A stretch of 15,213 nucleotides of DNA from an uncultured Variovorax sp. (GCA_946478645.1 CAMLCW010000083.1:1-15213), one strand, 5' to 3'. Positions 7,178 to 14,058 are shown, counted from the stretch's first letter. Notes: a model not told the origin generated them from the letters alone. Translations and numbers: made by a program.

Positions 7178-8136
7178 CCCGCGATCAGCGACGCGAAGCG
7201 CGCCAGGTCGACATTGCCGCCGCTCACCACGATGCCCACGCGCTGCCCTTCGATCGCCTTGCGCGCGGCGATGGCGCCCGCAAACGCGAGACAGCCGGTC
7301 GGCTCCACCACCATCTTCATGCGCTCGGCGAAGAAGCGCATCGCCTCGACCAGCTGCGTGTCGGTCACGGTGACGATGTCGTCCACGTCGCGGCGGATGA
7401 TGGCGAAGGTGTATTCGCCCAGGTGCTGCGTCTGCGCGCCGTCGGCAATGGTGCGCGGCGTCTCGATGTGCACGATGCGGCCCGCGCGGAACGACTGCTG
7501 CCCGTCGTTGCCGGCCTCGGGCTCGACGCCGTAGACCTTGCAGGCCGGCGCCAGCGCGCGCGCCGAAAGCGCCGAACCCGACAGCAACCCGCCGCCGCCG
7601 AGGCAGACGAAGAGCTGGTCGAGCGGGCCGCTCTCCTCGATCAGTTCCTTCACCGCCGTGCCCTGGCCCGCGAGCACGTCGGGGTGGTCGTAGGGCGGGA
7701 TCATCGTCATGCCGCGTTCCGCGGCAAGGCGCTTCGTCAGCGCCTCGCGGTCTTCGGTGAAGCGGTCGTAGCTCACCACCTCGGCACCGTAGCCGCGCGT
7801 GGCCGCGACTTTCGCAGCAGGGGCGTCGGCGGGCATCACGATCACCGCCGGCATCGACAGCAGCCGCGCCGACAGCGCGATCGCCTGCGCATGGTTGCCC
7901 GACGAGAACGCGATCACGCCGGCCTTGCGCTGGGCCGCGTCGAACTTCGACAGCGCGTTGAAGGCGCCGCGGAACTTGAAGGCGCCCATGCGCTGGAAGT
8001 TCTCGCACTTGAAGAAGAAGCTGGCGCCCCAGCGTTCGTCGGCCGTGCGCGAACGCAGCACGGGCGTGCGATGGGCATGGCCTTCGAGCCGCGCGGCCGC
8101 GGCGGTGACGTCGTCGTAGGTGGGAAGTGGCTGCAT
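7174..8136 (-). CDS. PLP-dependent threonine/serine dehydratase-like ammonia-lyase (hydroxyaspartate dehydratase/serine racemase group)
   Basis: A 320-residue fold-type II PLP enzyme. The PLP lysine is K54 in GAFKFRGAFNAL, with the substrate loop SSGNHAQ (78-84), the phosphate-binding glycine loop CLGGGGLLSG (178-187) and C-terminal SGGNVD (305-310). There is no ACT regulatory domain, so it is not biosynthetic IlvA. The KCENFQRMGAFKFRGA region resembles serine racemases and threo-3-hydroxyaspartate dehydratases as well as catabolic threonine dehydratases. The family eliminates water, then ammonia, from beta-hydroxy amino acids to give 2-oxo acids. It diverges from the GntR-dioxygenase-dehydrogenase operon across 115 bp holding a palindromic operator, suggesting shared control and a linked pathway. 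Its start has no Shine-Dalgarno; a weak -10-like TAAGCT precedes it by 6 nt. The substrate is not decidable from sequence. Confidence 0.9.
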   Translation of the reverse strand: MQPLPTYDDVTAAAARLEGHAHRTPVLRSRTADERWGASFFFKCENFQRMGAFKFRGAFNALSKFDAAQRKAGVIAFSSGNHAQAIALSARLLSMPAVIVMPADAPAAKVAATRGYGAEVVSYDRFTEDREALTKRLAAERGMTMIPPYDHPDVLAGQGTAVKELIEESGPLDQLFVCLGGGGLLSGSALSARALAPACKVYGVEPEAGNDGQQSFRAGRIVHIETPRTIADGAQTQHLGEYTFAIIRRDVDDIVTVTDTQLVEAMRFFAERMKMVVEPTGCLAFAGAIAARKAIEGQRVGIVVSGGNVDLARFASLIAG

Positions 8137-8147
8137 GCGCGCAGCTT

Positions 8148-8173
8148 AGCCGGTTGCATTTTCTTTCAGCCGG
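8148..8173. promoter_or_regulatory. Paired AGCCGG direct repeats two helical turns apart
   Basis: AGCCGG occurs at 8148-8153 and 8168-8173, a 20-bp period, flanking a locally AT-rich stretch (TTGCATTTTCTTTC) in the divergent promoter region. On the minus strand the AT-rich stretch reads GAAAGAAAATG, and TTTCCA lies 17 bp upstream of AAAATG, so it could be the ammonia-lyase promoter. The elements are short, so confidence is low. Confidence 0.2.
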
Positions 8174-8210
8174 GATGGGTGGAAACCCGCTGGGCGAGGC
8201 CATGCCGGGC

Positions 8211-8229
8211 TCTGTACTCTGTATACAGA
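8211..8229. promoter_or_regulatory. GntR/FCD-type operator: palindrome TCTGTATACAGA with an extra half-site
   Basis: A perfect 12-bp palindrome TCTGTA-TACAGA (8218-8229) lies 22 bp before the regulator's ATG. A further TCTGTA half-site at 8211-8216 precedes it in phase at 7 bp. FCD-subfamily GntR proteins typically bind short palindromes with a TGT-TATA-ACA-like core, which fits. The TATACA inside it (8222-8227) could be the -10 of the regulator operon, so binding would block transcription: autorepression lifted by the pathway's effector is the likely logic. It is about 80-90 bp upstream of the divergent ammonia-lyase start and may control that gene too. The palindrome is seen directly; its use is inferred. 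Confidence 0.65.
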
Positions 8230-8251
8230 CTTCAAGAATCTTCCATCGCCC

Positions 8252-8941
8252 ATGCCCGCCCAGCTCGTCAGCATCGAAGCCGCGCCCGACCTCGTCGACC
8301 AGGTGTATCGCGCCCTGCTCGGCGCCATCAGCAGCGGCGAACTCGCGCCCGGCGAGCGGCTTACGCAGGAAGACATCGCCCAGCGGCTCGCGGTGTCGCG
8401 ACAACCGGTGCTGCAGGCGCTGCGCCTGCTCAAGAAGGACGGCTTCGTGCACGACGCACCGGGACGCGGCGTGCTCGTGGCGCCGCTCGATGCCGAGTGG
8501 ACGAAGAAGGTCTACCAGGTGCGCGGCGCGCTCGACGTGCTGGCCGCCCGGCTCGCGGCGGGCGCGCGGTTCGTCATCGACCCGAAGCTCATGCAGCGCG
8601 GCCGCCGCGCGGCGCGCGGGCGCAACGTCGAGGCCATGATCGATGCCGACATGGCCTTTCACCAGGCCATCTATGACGCCTCGGGCAACCCGCTGATCGG
8701 GCAGAGCGCCGGGCAGCACTGGCGCCACCTGCGCCGCGCGATGGGCGCGGTGCTGCAGGCCGAGCCGCAGCGCGAGTCGCTCTGGGACGAGCACGAAGCC
8801 ATCGCCGCGGCCATCGCCGAGGGCGATGCCGACCTGGCCGCGCGCCTGAGCGAAGCGCACGTGGCCGAGGCGAGCGAGGCGCTCGGCCGCCGGCTCGCCG
8901 AACAGCTCGCGCGCAGCGAAGCCGCCGCGCGACCTTCCTGA
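8252..8941 (+). CDS. GntR-family transcriptional regulator, FCD subfamily
   Basis: A 229-residue dimeric repressor-type regulator. Residues 12-78 are the winged helix: GELAPGERLTQEDIAQRLAVSRQPV is the typical GntR helix-turn-helix region, with recognition helix near 46-56 and wing GRGVLVAPL (71-79). Residues 83-215 are an all-helical FCD effector domain with the metal-binding set D133, H137 (in DMAFHQAIYDASGN), H181 (DEHEAI) and H203 (AHVAEA), so it probably binds a carboxylated ligand through a divalent metal. Such regulators usually control sugar-acid, organic-acid or amino-acid catabolic genes next to them. Here it heads an operon with a dioxygenase (26 bp later) and an NAD(P) oxidoreductase, and diverges from an ammonia-lyase, with a matching palindrome upstream. 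The region 135-160 holds the effector pocket; the ligand is unknown. Confidence 0.92.
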   Translation: MPAQLVSIEAAPDLVDQVYRALLGAISSGELAPGERLTQEDIAQRLAVSRQPVLQALRLLKKDGFVHDAPGRGVLVAPLDAEWTKKVYQVRGALDVLAARLAAGARFVIDPKLMQRGRRAARGRNVEAMIDADMAFHQAIYDASGNPLIGQSAGQHWRHLRRAMGAVLQAEPQRESLWDEHEAIAAAIAEGDADLAARLSEAHVAEASEALGRRLAEQLARSEAAARPS

Positions 8942-8967
8942 AAACCACCCCCCCAAGGAGACACCGC

Positions 8968-9843
8968 ATGAAGCTGACCCCCGAGCAACGCGCGCAGTTC
9001 GAGCGCGAGGGCTACCTGTTCTTTCCCGGCCACTTCTCGCCCGAGGAAACCAGGGTGCTGACCGACGCCGTGCCCGAGCTCTACAGCCGGCGCGAGGCCT
9101 TCAACGTGCGCGAGAAGGGATCGGACGCGGTGCGCACCAATTTCGCGGCCCATATGTACAGCGAGCCGTTCGCCAGGCTCGCGCGCCATCCGCGCATGGT
9201 CGGCCCGGTGCGCGATCTCTTCGAGGAGGAGGTCTACATGCACCAGTTCAAGATCAACGGCAAGATGGCCTTCGAGGGCGACGTGTGGCAATGGCACCAG
9301 GACTACGGCACCTGGCTCAACGACGACCTGATGCCCACCGAGCGCGCGATGAATGTCGCGATCTTTCTCGACGAGGTGACCGAGCACAACGGGCCGCTGA
9401 TGTTCATCCCGGGCAGCCACCAGAAGGGCGTGGTCGATGCAAAGCACGACCTCACGACGACGAGCTATCCGCTCTGGACCGTCGACAACGACCTGATCCG
9501 GCAGCTGGTCGAGCGCGCCGGCGGCAAGCAGGGCGGCATCGTCTCGCCCAAGGGGCCGGCCGGTTCGATGATCCTGTTCCACAGCTGCCTGGTGCATGCC
9601 TCGGGCAGCAACCTGTCGCCGTTCAACCGGGTGGCGGTGTACCTGAGCCTGTGCGCGGTCGGCAACCACATCCGCCGCCACAAGCGGCCCGAGTACATCG
9701 CGCACCGCGACTTCACGCCCATCGAGATGCTGCCCGACGACTGCCTGCTCAAGCCCTACCCGGTCGACCTGCCCTGGAAGGACGGCCTGCCCGAGAGCGC
9801 GCTCGAGACCTCGCTCGACGTGCGCGAAACCGCGGAGGCCTGA
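8968..9843 (+). CDS. Fe(II)/2-oxoglutarate dioxygenase, PhyH superfamily, ectoine-hydroxylase-like
   Basis: A 291-residue non-haem iron hydroxylase. The iron ligands are H110 and D112 in WQWHQDYGTW and H200 in LVHASGSN; R211 in SPFNRVAVY should hold 2-oxoglutarate. Several stretches follow the layout of EctD (ectoine 5-hydroxylase): VYMHQFKIN (89-97), the HxD motif followed by xTW, NGPLMFIPGSH (131-141), PKGPAGS (194-200 region) and RPEYIAHRDF. The residues just before the iron motif differ from EctD (FEGDVWQWH), and no ectABC genes are near, so it is more likely a hydroxylase of a different small, probably zwitterionic, substrate. AAGGAG (8955-8960) is 7 nt before ATG. It lies between the GntR regulator and the SAF-domain oxidoreductase (4-bp gap), so it is almost surely co-transcribed with both. 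Family assignment is firm; substrate unknown. Confidence 0.92.
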   Translation: MKLTPEQRAQFEREGYLFFPGHFSPEETRVLTDAVPELYSRREAFNVREKGSDAVRTNFAAHMYSEPFARLARHPRMVGPVRDLFEEEVYMHQFKINGKMAFEGDVWQWHQDYGTWLNDDLMPTERAMNVAIFLDEVTEHNGPLMFIPGSHQKGVVDAKHDLTTTSYPLWTVDNDLIRQLVERAGGKQGGIVSPKGPAGSMILFHSCLVHASGSNLSPFNRVAVYLSLCAVGNHIRRHKRPEYIAHRDFTPIEMLPDDCLLKPYPVDLPWKDGLPESALETSLDVRETAEA

Positions 9844-9847
9844 CGCC

Positions 9848-11209
9848 ATGAGCCTTTACGCCCGCCTGCAGCAGCGTGCCGCCGAAGGCCGCCCGATCCG
9901 CATCGGCCTGATCGGCGCCGGCAAGTTCGGTTCGATGTACCTGGCGCAGATTCCGCGCACCCCCGGCGTGCAGCTGGTGGCCATTGCCGACCTTTCGCCC
10001 GCCGCGGCGCGCGCCAATCTCGCGCGCGTCGGCTGGCAGCCCGAGCGCAGCGCCGCGCGCTCGGTGGCCGAGGCGCTGGACACCGGCAGCACCTGGGTCA
10101 CCGACGACTGGCAGGCGGTCACGCGCGAGCCTTCGATCGACGTCGTGGTCGAGTGCACCGGCCACCCGGTCGCCGCGGTCGACCACTGCCTCGACGCGTT
10201 CGCGCATGGCAAGCACGTGGTCAACGTGACGGTCGAGGCCGACGCCTTCTGCGGACCGCTGCTCGCGCGCCGCGCGCAGCAGGCCGGCGTGGTGTATTCG
10301 CTCGCCTTCGGCGACCAGCCCGCACTGATCTGCGACCTGGTGGACTGGGCGCGCACCTGCGGCTTTCCCGTGGTGGCGGCCGGGCGCGGCCACAAGTGGC
10401 TGCCGCACTTCAGCGAATCGACGCCCGAGACGGTCTGGGGAAACTACGGCCTCACGCCCGAACAGGCGCAGCGCGGCGGGCTCAACCCAAAGATGTTCAA
10501 CAGCTTCCTCGACGGCTCCAAGCCCTCGATCGAAAGCTCGGCCGTGGCCAATGCCACCGGCCTCGGCGTGCCCTCGGACGGCCTGCTCTATCCGCCCGCG
10601 AGCGTGGAAGACATCCCCTTCGTCACGCGGCCGAAGAGCGAAGGCGGCGTGCTCGAGCGCAAGGGCATGGTCGAGGTGGTCTCCTCGCTCGAAGCCGACG
10701 GCCGGCGCATTCCCTACGACATCCGCATGGGCGTGTGGGTCACCGTCGAGGCCGAGACCGACTACATCAAGAACTGCTTCGAGGAATACAACGCCCACAC
10801 CGACCCGAGCGGACGCTACTTCACGCTCTACAAGCGCTGGCACCTGATCGGTCTCGAAGTGGGCATGTCGGTGGCCAGCGTGGCCTTGCGCGGCGAGGCC
10901 ACGGGCGTGGCCACCTGCTGGAACGCCGACGTGGTCGCCACCGCCAAGCGCGACCTCGCGCCCGGCGAGATGCTCGACGGCGAAGGTGGCTACACCGTCT
11001 GGGGCAAGCTGCTGCCGGCCGAACGTACGCTGCGCCTCGGCGGGTTGCCGCTCGGCCTCGCGCACGACGTGAAGGTGGTGCGCCCGGTCAAGAAAGGCCA
11101 GAGCCTCTGCTGGGCCGACGTGGCGATCGACACCACCACCGCCGCCTACCGGCTGCGCAACGAGCTCGAGGCGATGTTCGCGCCGGCTGATCAGGCCCGG
11201 GCGGCGTAG
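9848..11209 (+). CDS. NAD(P)-dependent homoserine-dehydrogenase-like oxidoreductase with C-terminal SAF domain
   Basis: A 453-residue protein of the 'predicted homoserine dehydrogenase with SAF domain' family (COG4091 type). The N-terminal Rossmann fold has the dinucleotide motif GAGKFG (23-28, GxGxxG) and acidic D48 at the end of strand 2 (VAIADLS), which favours NAD. The middle part carries ECTGHP (102-107) and VNVTVEAD (125-132), as in homoserine/aspartate-type dehydrogenases. Residues about 365-440 form a SAF-like module (KRDLAPGEMLDG ... VRPVKKGQSLCWADVAID), as found in altronate dehydratase and sialic-acid synthase. True homoserine dehydrogenases lack SAF and usually carry ACT, so a biosynthetic role is unlikely. 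GGAGG (9834-9838) inside the dioxygenase gene gives 9-nt spacing to ATG 9848; the two genes are tightly coupled. No member of this family that I can name with confidence has a proven reaction matching this context. Confidence 0.85.
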   Translation: MSLYARLQQRAAEGRPIRIGLIGAGKFGSMYLAQIPRTPGVQLVAIADLSPAAARANLARVGWQPERSAARSVAEALDTGSTWVTDDWQAVTREPSIDVVVECTGHPVAAVDHCLDAFAHGKHVVNVTVEADAFCGPLLARRAQQAGVVYSLAFGDQPALICDLVDWARTCGFPVVAAGRGHKWLPHFSESTPETVWGNYGLTPEQAQRGGLNPKMFNSFLDGSKPSIESSAVANATGLGVPSDGLLYPPASVEDIPFVTRPKSEGGVLERKGMVEVVSSLEADGRRIPYDIRMGVWVTVEAETDYIKNCFEEYNAHTDPSGRYFTLYKRWHLIGLEVGMSVASVALRGEATGVATCWNADVVATAKRDLAPGEMLDGEGGYTVWGKLLPAERTLRLGGLPLGLAHDVKVVRPVKKGQSLCWADVAIDTTTAAYRLRNELEAMFAPADQARAA

Positions 11210-11279
11210 GCGCGGGGCGACACGCTTTCCCGGGCGATCGGCCTTGCGCCTCGGGTGCGGCAGTCGAAGAATGGCGCAG

Positions 11280-11301
11280 AGCGATCCGCCGGGTCGCTTT
11301 T
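11280..11301 (+). terminator. Terminator-like hairpin immediately before the sigma-factor ribosome-binding site
   Basis: AGCGATCC (11280-11287) pairs with GGGTCGCT (11291-11298) across a 3-nt GCC loop (8 bp, one G-U), and the last stem T is followed by three more T's. It lies 70 bp after the oxidoreductase stop. The U tract is short, so efficiency is doubtful. It may close the catabolic operon. Because GGAGG of the sigma-factor gene starts at 11302, any message from a promoter upstream must pass through it, so it could equally be an attenuator or a translation-control hairpin. Confidence 0.4.
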
Positions 11302-11309
11302 GGAGGAAG
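11302..11309 (+). promoter_or_regulatory. Strong ribosome-binding site GGAGGAAG of the sigma-factor gene
   Basis: GGAGG (11302-11306) is 7 nt before ATG 11314 and is one of the two perfect GGAGG sites used in the window. It fixes the sigma-factor start. It abuts the preceding hairpin, so pairing there could limit ribosome access. Confidence 0.75.
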
Positions 11310-11313
11310 CAGC

Positions 11314-12540
11314 ATGCAGCCTGAATCCGCCACGCCCGCCACGGCCGCCCGCCAGTTCCACGGCCGGCTGCTCGCGACCCTTGCCGTTCGCACCCACGAC
11401 ATTGCCGGTGCCGAGAACGCGCTGGCCGAAGCGTTCGCACGCGCGCTCGAGCGCTGGCCGCTCGACGGCGTGCCCGAGCGGCCCGATGCGTGGCTGCTCC
11501 GCCTGGCACGCAACCGCCGGCTCGACGCCTGGCGCCACACGCGGTCGCAGGACGAAGCCACGCGCGCGCTGCTGCTCCTGGCCGGCGAGATGGACACCGC
11601 CGAGGCCGAGCACCGCGACCTGCCCGACGAGCGGCTGCGGCTGCTGTTCGCCTGCGCGCATCCCGCAGTCGATGCGCCCGCACGCACCGCGCTGATGCTG
11701 CAGGCCTTGCTCGGCATCGGCACCGCGCGCATGGCCGGCGTGTTCCTTGTCGCCCCGGCCACGCTGGCGCAGCGGCTGGCGCGCGCGAAGGCGCAGCTGC
11801 GCAGCACCGCCGGCGCATTCGAACTGCCGCCGCCACGCGAACTGCCGCAGCGGCTGCAGGACGTGCTCGACGCCATCTACGCCGCCTACGGCAGCGGCTG
11901 GGACGACGTCGACGGCGCCGATGCGCGGCCCGCCGGGCTCACGGCCGAAGCCATCGAACTGGGACGCATCCTCTGCGGCCTTCTGCCCGGCGAACCCGAG
12001 CCGCTGGGCCTGCTCGCCTTGATGCTGTTCTGCGAAAGCCGGGCCGGCGCGCGCCGCAGCGAGGGCGGCGCCTACGTGCCGCTCGACCAGCAGGACACGG
12101 CACGCTGGAACCCCGACCTGCTCGCCGAGGCCGAGCACAGCCTGCGCGGCGCATCGGCCCTGCAGCGCCCCGGTGCCTACCAGCTCGAGGCCGCCATCCA
12201 GTCGGCCCATTGCGAGCGCCGCGTCGGCGCGCTGGTGTCGGCCGAGGCGCTGGTCTCGCTCTACGAAAGCCTGCTGGCGCTCCGGCTCGGCATCGGTGCA
12301 CAGGTGAGCCTGGCCTGTGCGCTCGCGAAGGCGCGCGGGCCCGAGGCCGGCCTGCGTGCGCTCGACGCGCTGACCGCCGACGACGTCGCGCAGTACCAGC
12401 CTTTCTGGGCCGCGCGCGCGCACCTGCTCGCGGCCGGCGGCGCGCGGGCGGCCGCGCGGCAGGCCTGCGAACGCGCGATCGGACTCAGCGCGGACGCGGC
12501 GGTGCGGGCCTACCTGGGCGGGCTGGCCGAGCGGCTGTGA
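11314..12540 (+). CDS. ECF sigma factor of the ECF42 type with large C-terminal extension
   Basis: A 408-residue extracytoplasmic-function sigma factor. Sigma region 2 is at about 15-80 (AENALAEAFARALERWPLDGVPERPDAWLL in parts, then ARNRRLDAWR), followed by LPDERLRLLFACAHPAVD (103-120), which is very typical of this group. Region 4 lies at about 121-160, with LGIGTARMAGVFLVAPATLAQR as helix-turn-helix. Residues 165-408 are the DUF6596/TPR-like extension, including PGAYQLEAAIQSAH (276-289), which corresponds to the family's conserved extension motif. ECF42 sigmas have no anti-sigma factor; the extension is needed for activity, and they usually sit next to DGPF/YCII-domain genes that they control. 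No DGPF gene is present on either side here. It follows the oxidoreductase gene by 104 bp and converges with the serine hydrolase gene (12-bp gap). Its targets are unknown. Confidence 0.88.
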   Translation: MQPESATPATAARQFHGRLLATLAVRTHDIAGAENALAEAFARALERWPLDGVPERPDAWLLRLARNRRLDAWRHTRSQDEATRALLLLAGEMDTAEAEHRDLPDERLRLLFACAHPAVDAPARTALMLQALLGIGTARMAGVFLVAPATLAQRLARAKAQLRSTAGAFELPPPRELPQRLQDVLDAIYAAYGSGWDDVDGADARPAGLTAEAIELGRILCGLLPGEPEPLGLLALMLFCESRAGARRSEGGAYVPLDQQDTARWNPDLLAEAEHSLRGASALQRPGAYQLEAAIQSAHCERRVGALVSAEALVSLYESLLALRLGIGAQVSLACALAKARGPEAGLRALDALTADDVAQYQPFWAARAHLLAAGGARAAARQACERAIGLSADAAVRAYLGGLAERL

Positions 12541-12552
12541 ACGGGCATCGGC

Positions 12553-13992
12553 CTACTCGCGCGCCGCCGCGTCCGTCACGCGCCGCGCCGTGATCTCGCT
12601 GCCGCCCTGTGCGAGCGTCACGCCGACGATCGCGCCGGCCTCGCGCTTGAACACGAGCTGCGCGCCGATCTCGCCCACGACGAAGCGATCACGGCCCACG
12701 GGCTTGAGCGGGTTGTAGCCGCGCCCGCTCTCGCGCACCAGGAGGCGGCCGCCGCGCACGGAGAATTCGAGCGACTTGCCCGGGCTGACGCGGTAGTCGC
12801 CACGGTATTGCGCGAGCGCCGCGGCATCGACGGGCACCTCGTCGGCCGCCACCGGATAACGGCTCTTGCCGATCGCGAGCATCACGCGCTGCAGCGGGGC
12901 GCGCGTGTTGCTGGCAAGCAGGATCATGGCCTCGCCGGTGTCGGGCGCCAGCATCCACAGCGTGCGGTAGCCCTCGGTGACGCCCGCGTGGTAGTAGGTG
13001 CGGCGCTCGCCGTCGCGCCCGCGCACCATCACCGCGTAGCCGATCTCGGCACCCTCGTAGCGCGCCAGCGGCGTGAGCAGGCGCTCGGCGGCCGGGCCCA
13101 GCGGACCGCGCGCGCCCGCCAGGATCGCGCGGCTGAAGCGCAGCATGTCGGCCGCGGTCGAGCGCAGCGCGGCCACGGGCGCATAGGCCTTCATGTCGAG
13201 CAGCGGCCGCCGCCGGTCGCCCGCGAAGGCCGGCGCCATGCGCGACGCCTTGTCGCCGAGCAGCACCACGGTGTCGTTCATGCCCAATGGCTCGGTGATG
13301 CGCGCGCGCACCAGCTCGCCCCAGGTGGTCTGGTAGCGCTCGGCCACCAACTGGCCGACCAGCGCCATGCCGAGGTTGCTGTAACTGGCCGCGCAGGGCG
13401 GCGCCGGACCGGTGAGCGTGATGCGCGCCAGCGATTCGTAGAGCGCCTGTCGTTCGAGCGCACGCATCTGCGACGCGAGCGCCGGGCCGCGCGCCACGCC
13501 GTCGGCCATCACCGGCATGCAGCCGGTGTGCGTGACCAGCTGGCGCAGCGTGATCGAAGCGAGCGCGGGCGGCAGCGGCGCGACCTTGCCCGCGAGCAGC
13601 CGGCCCAGGTTGTCGTCGAGCCGGAGGTCGCCGCGCTCCACGGCCTGCGCGAGCAGCAGGCCGGTGAAGACCTTGGTGACCGAGCCGATCTCGAACATCG
13701 GCTGCTCCGCGCCGTCGGCCGGCACCGGACGCGGCCCGTCGGGCGGCGCGGGATTGTGGGCCGCGCCGTAGCGTGCCACGCCGCCATGCAGCAGGCCGAC
13801 CACGACCGTGCCGCGCTCGGTGCCCAGCGCGGTGCGCGCGATCAGGGCCGGGTCGCTCGCGAGCGACAGCGGCGCCGCGTCCGCTTCGGGGCCGGACGGC
13901 GCCAGCTGCGCGGCGGCGCCGGTGGCGAACAGCAGCGGCAATGCGGCCAGCAGCGCGGCCAGCACGCGGCGGTGCGCGGAGATGCAACTCAT
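12553..13992 (-). CDS. Secreted serine hydrolase, beta-lactamase/class C (AmpC/EstB-like) family
   Basis: A 479-residue exported protein. The signal peptide has a basic AHRR start, a hydrophobic core and an AAAQ cleavage region near residue 28. The penicillin-binding fold shows S104xxK107 in GSVTK, Y204-S-N in the YSNLGMA segment and H335-A-G in YYHAGVTEG (the KTG-box equivalent). A C-terminal domain of about 85 residues (395-479) resembles the lipocalin-like DUF3471 module, with ALAQYRGDYRV at its start. Members are peptidases, esterases or D-amino-acid amidases; few are true antibiotic-hydrolysing enzymes, so no resistance role is claimed. In-frame ATGs at 14025 and 14010 also exist, and 14076 would run into the permease gene. 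ATG 13992 is preferred because GGGAA lies 7 nt before it and the signal peptide then starts normally. It is divergent from the permease across 78 bp. Confidence 0.87.
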   Translation of the reverse strand: MSCISAHRRVLAALLAALPLLFATGAAAQLAPSGPEADAAPLSLASDPALIARTALGTERGTVVVGLLHGGVARYGAAHNPAPPDGPRPVPADGAEQPMFEIGSVTKVFTGLLLAQAVERGDLRLDDNLGRLLAGKVAPLPPALASITLRQLVTHTGCMPVMADGVARGPALASQMRALERQALYESLARITLTGPAPPCAASYSNLGMALVGQLVAERYQTTWGELVRARITEPLGMNDTVVLLGDKASRMAPAFAGDRRRPLLDMKAYAPVAALRSTAADMLRFSRAILAGARGPLGPAAERLLTPLARYEGAEIGYAVMVRGRDGERRTYYHAGVTEGYRTLWMLAPDTGEAMILLASNTRAPLQRVMLAIGKSRYPVAADEVPVDAAALAQYRGDYRVSPGKSLEFSVRGGRLLVRESGRGYNPLKPVGRDRFVVGEIGAQLVFKREAGAIVGVTLAQGGSEITARRVTDAAARE

Positions 13993-14058
13993 CGTCGATT
14001 TCCCGGACATGGACAGGTTGCGCATGGTGCCACGCGTTCGGCGCGCCCGGCGCCCCGC

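Noticed and set aside
7174..8136. Biosynthetic threonine deaminase IlvA
   Set aside because: At 320 residues it lacks the C-terminal ACT-like regulatory domain, and its context is catabolic.
9749..11836. Long minus-strand open frame opposite the dioxygenase, oxidoreductase and sigma-factor genes
   Set aside because: Same shadow effect of high GC. The plus-strand genes have ribosome-binding sites and clear motifs; the antisense product does not.
12553..13992. Antibiotic-resistance beta-lactamase
   Set aside because: The SxxK/YxN/HxG motifs show only the broad serine-hydrolase family. The HAG triad and the C-terminal extra domain fit esterase/peptidase-like relatives better than AmpC.
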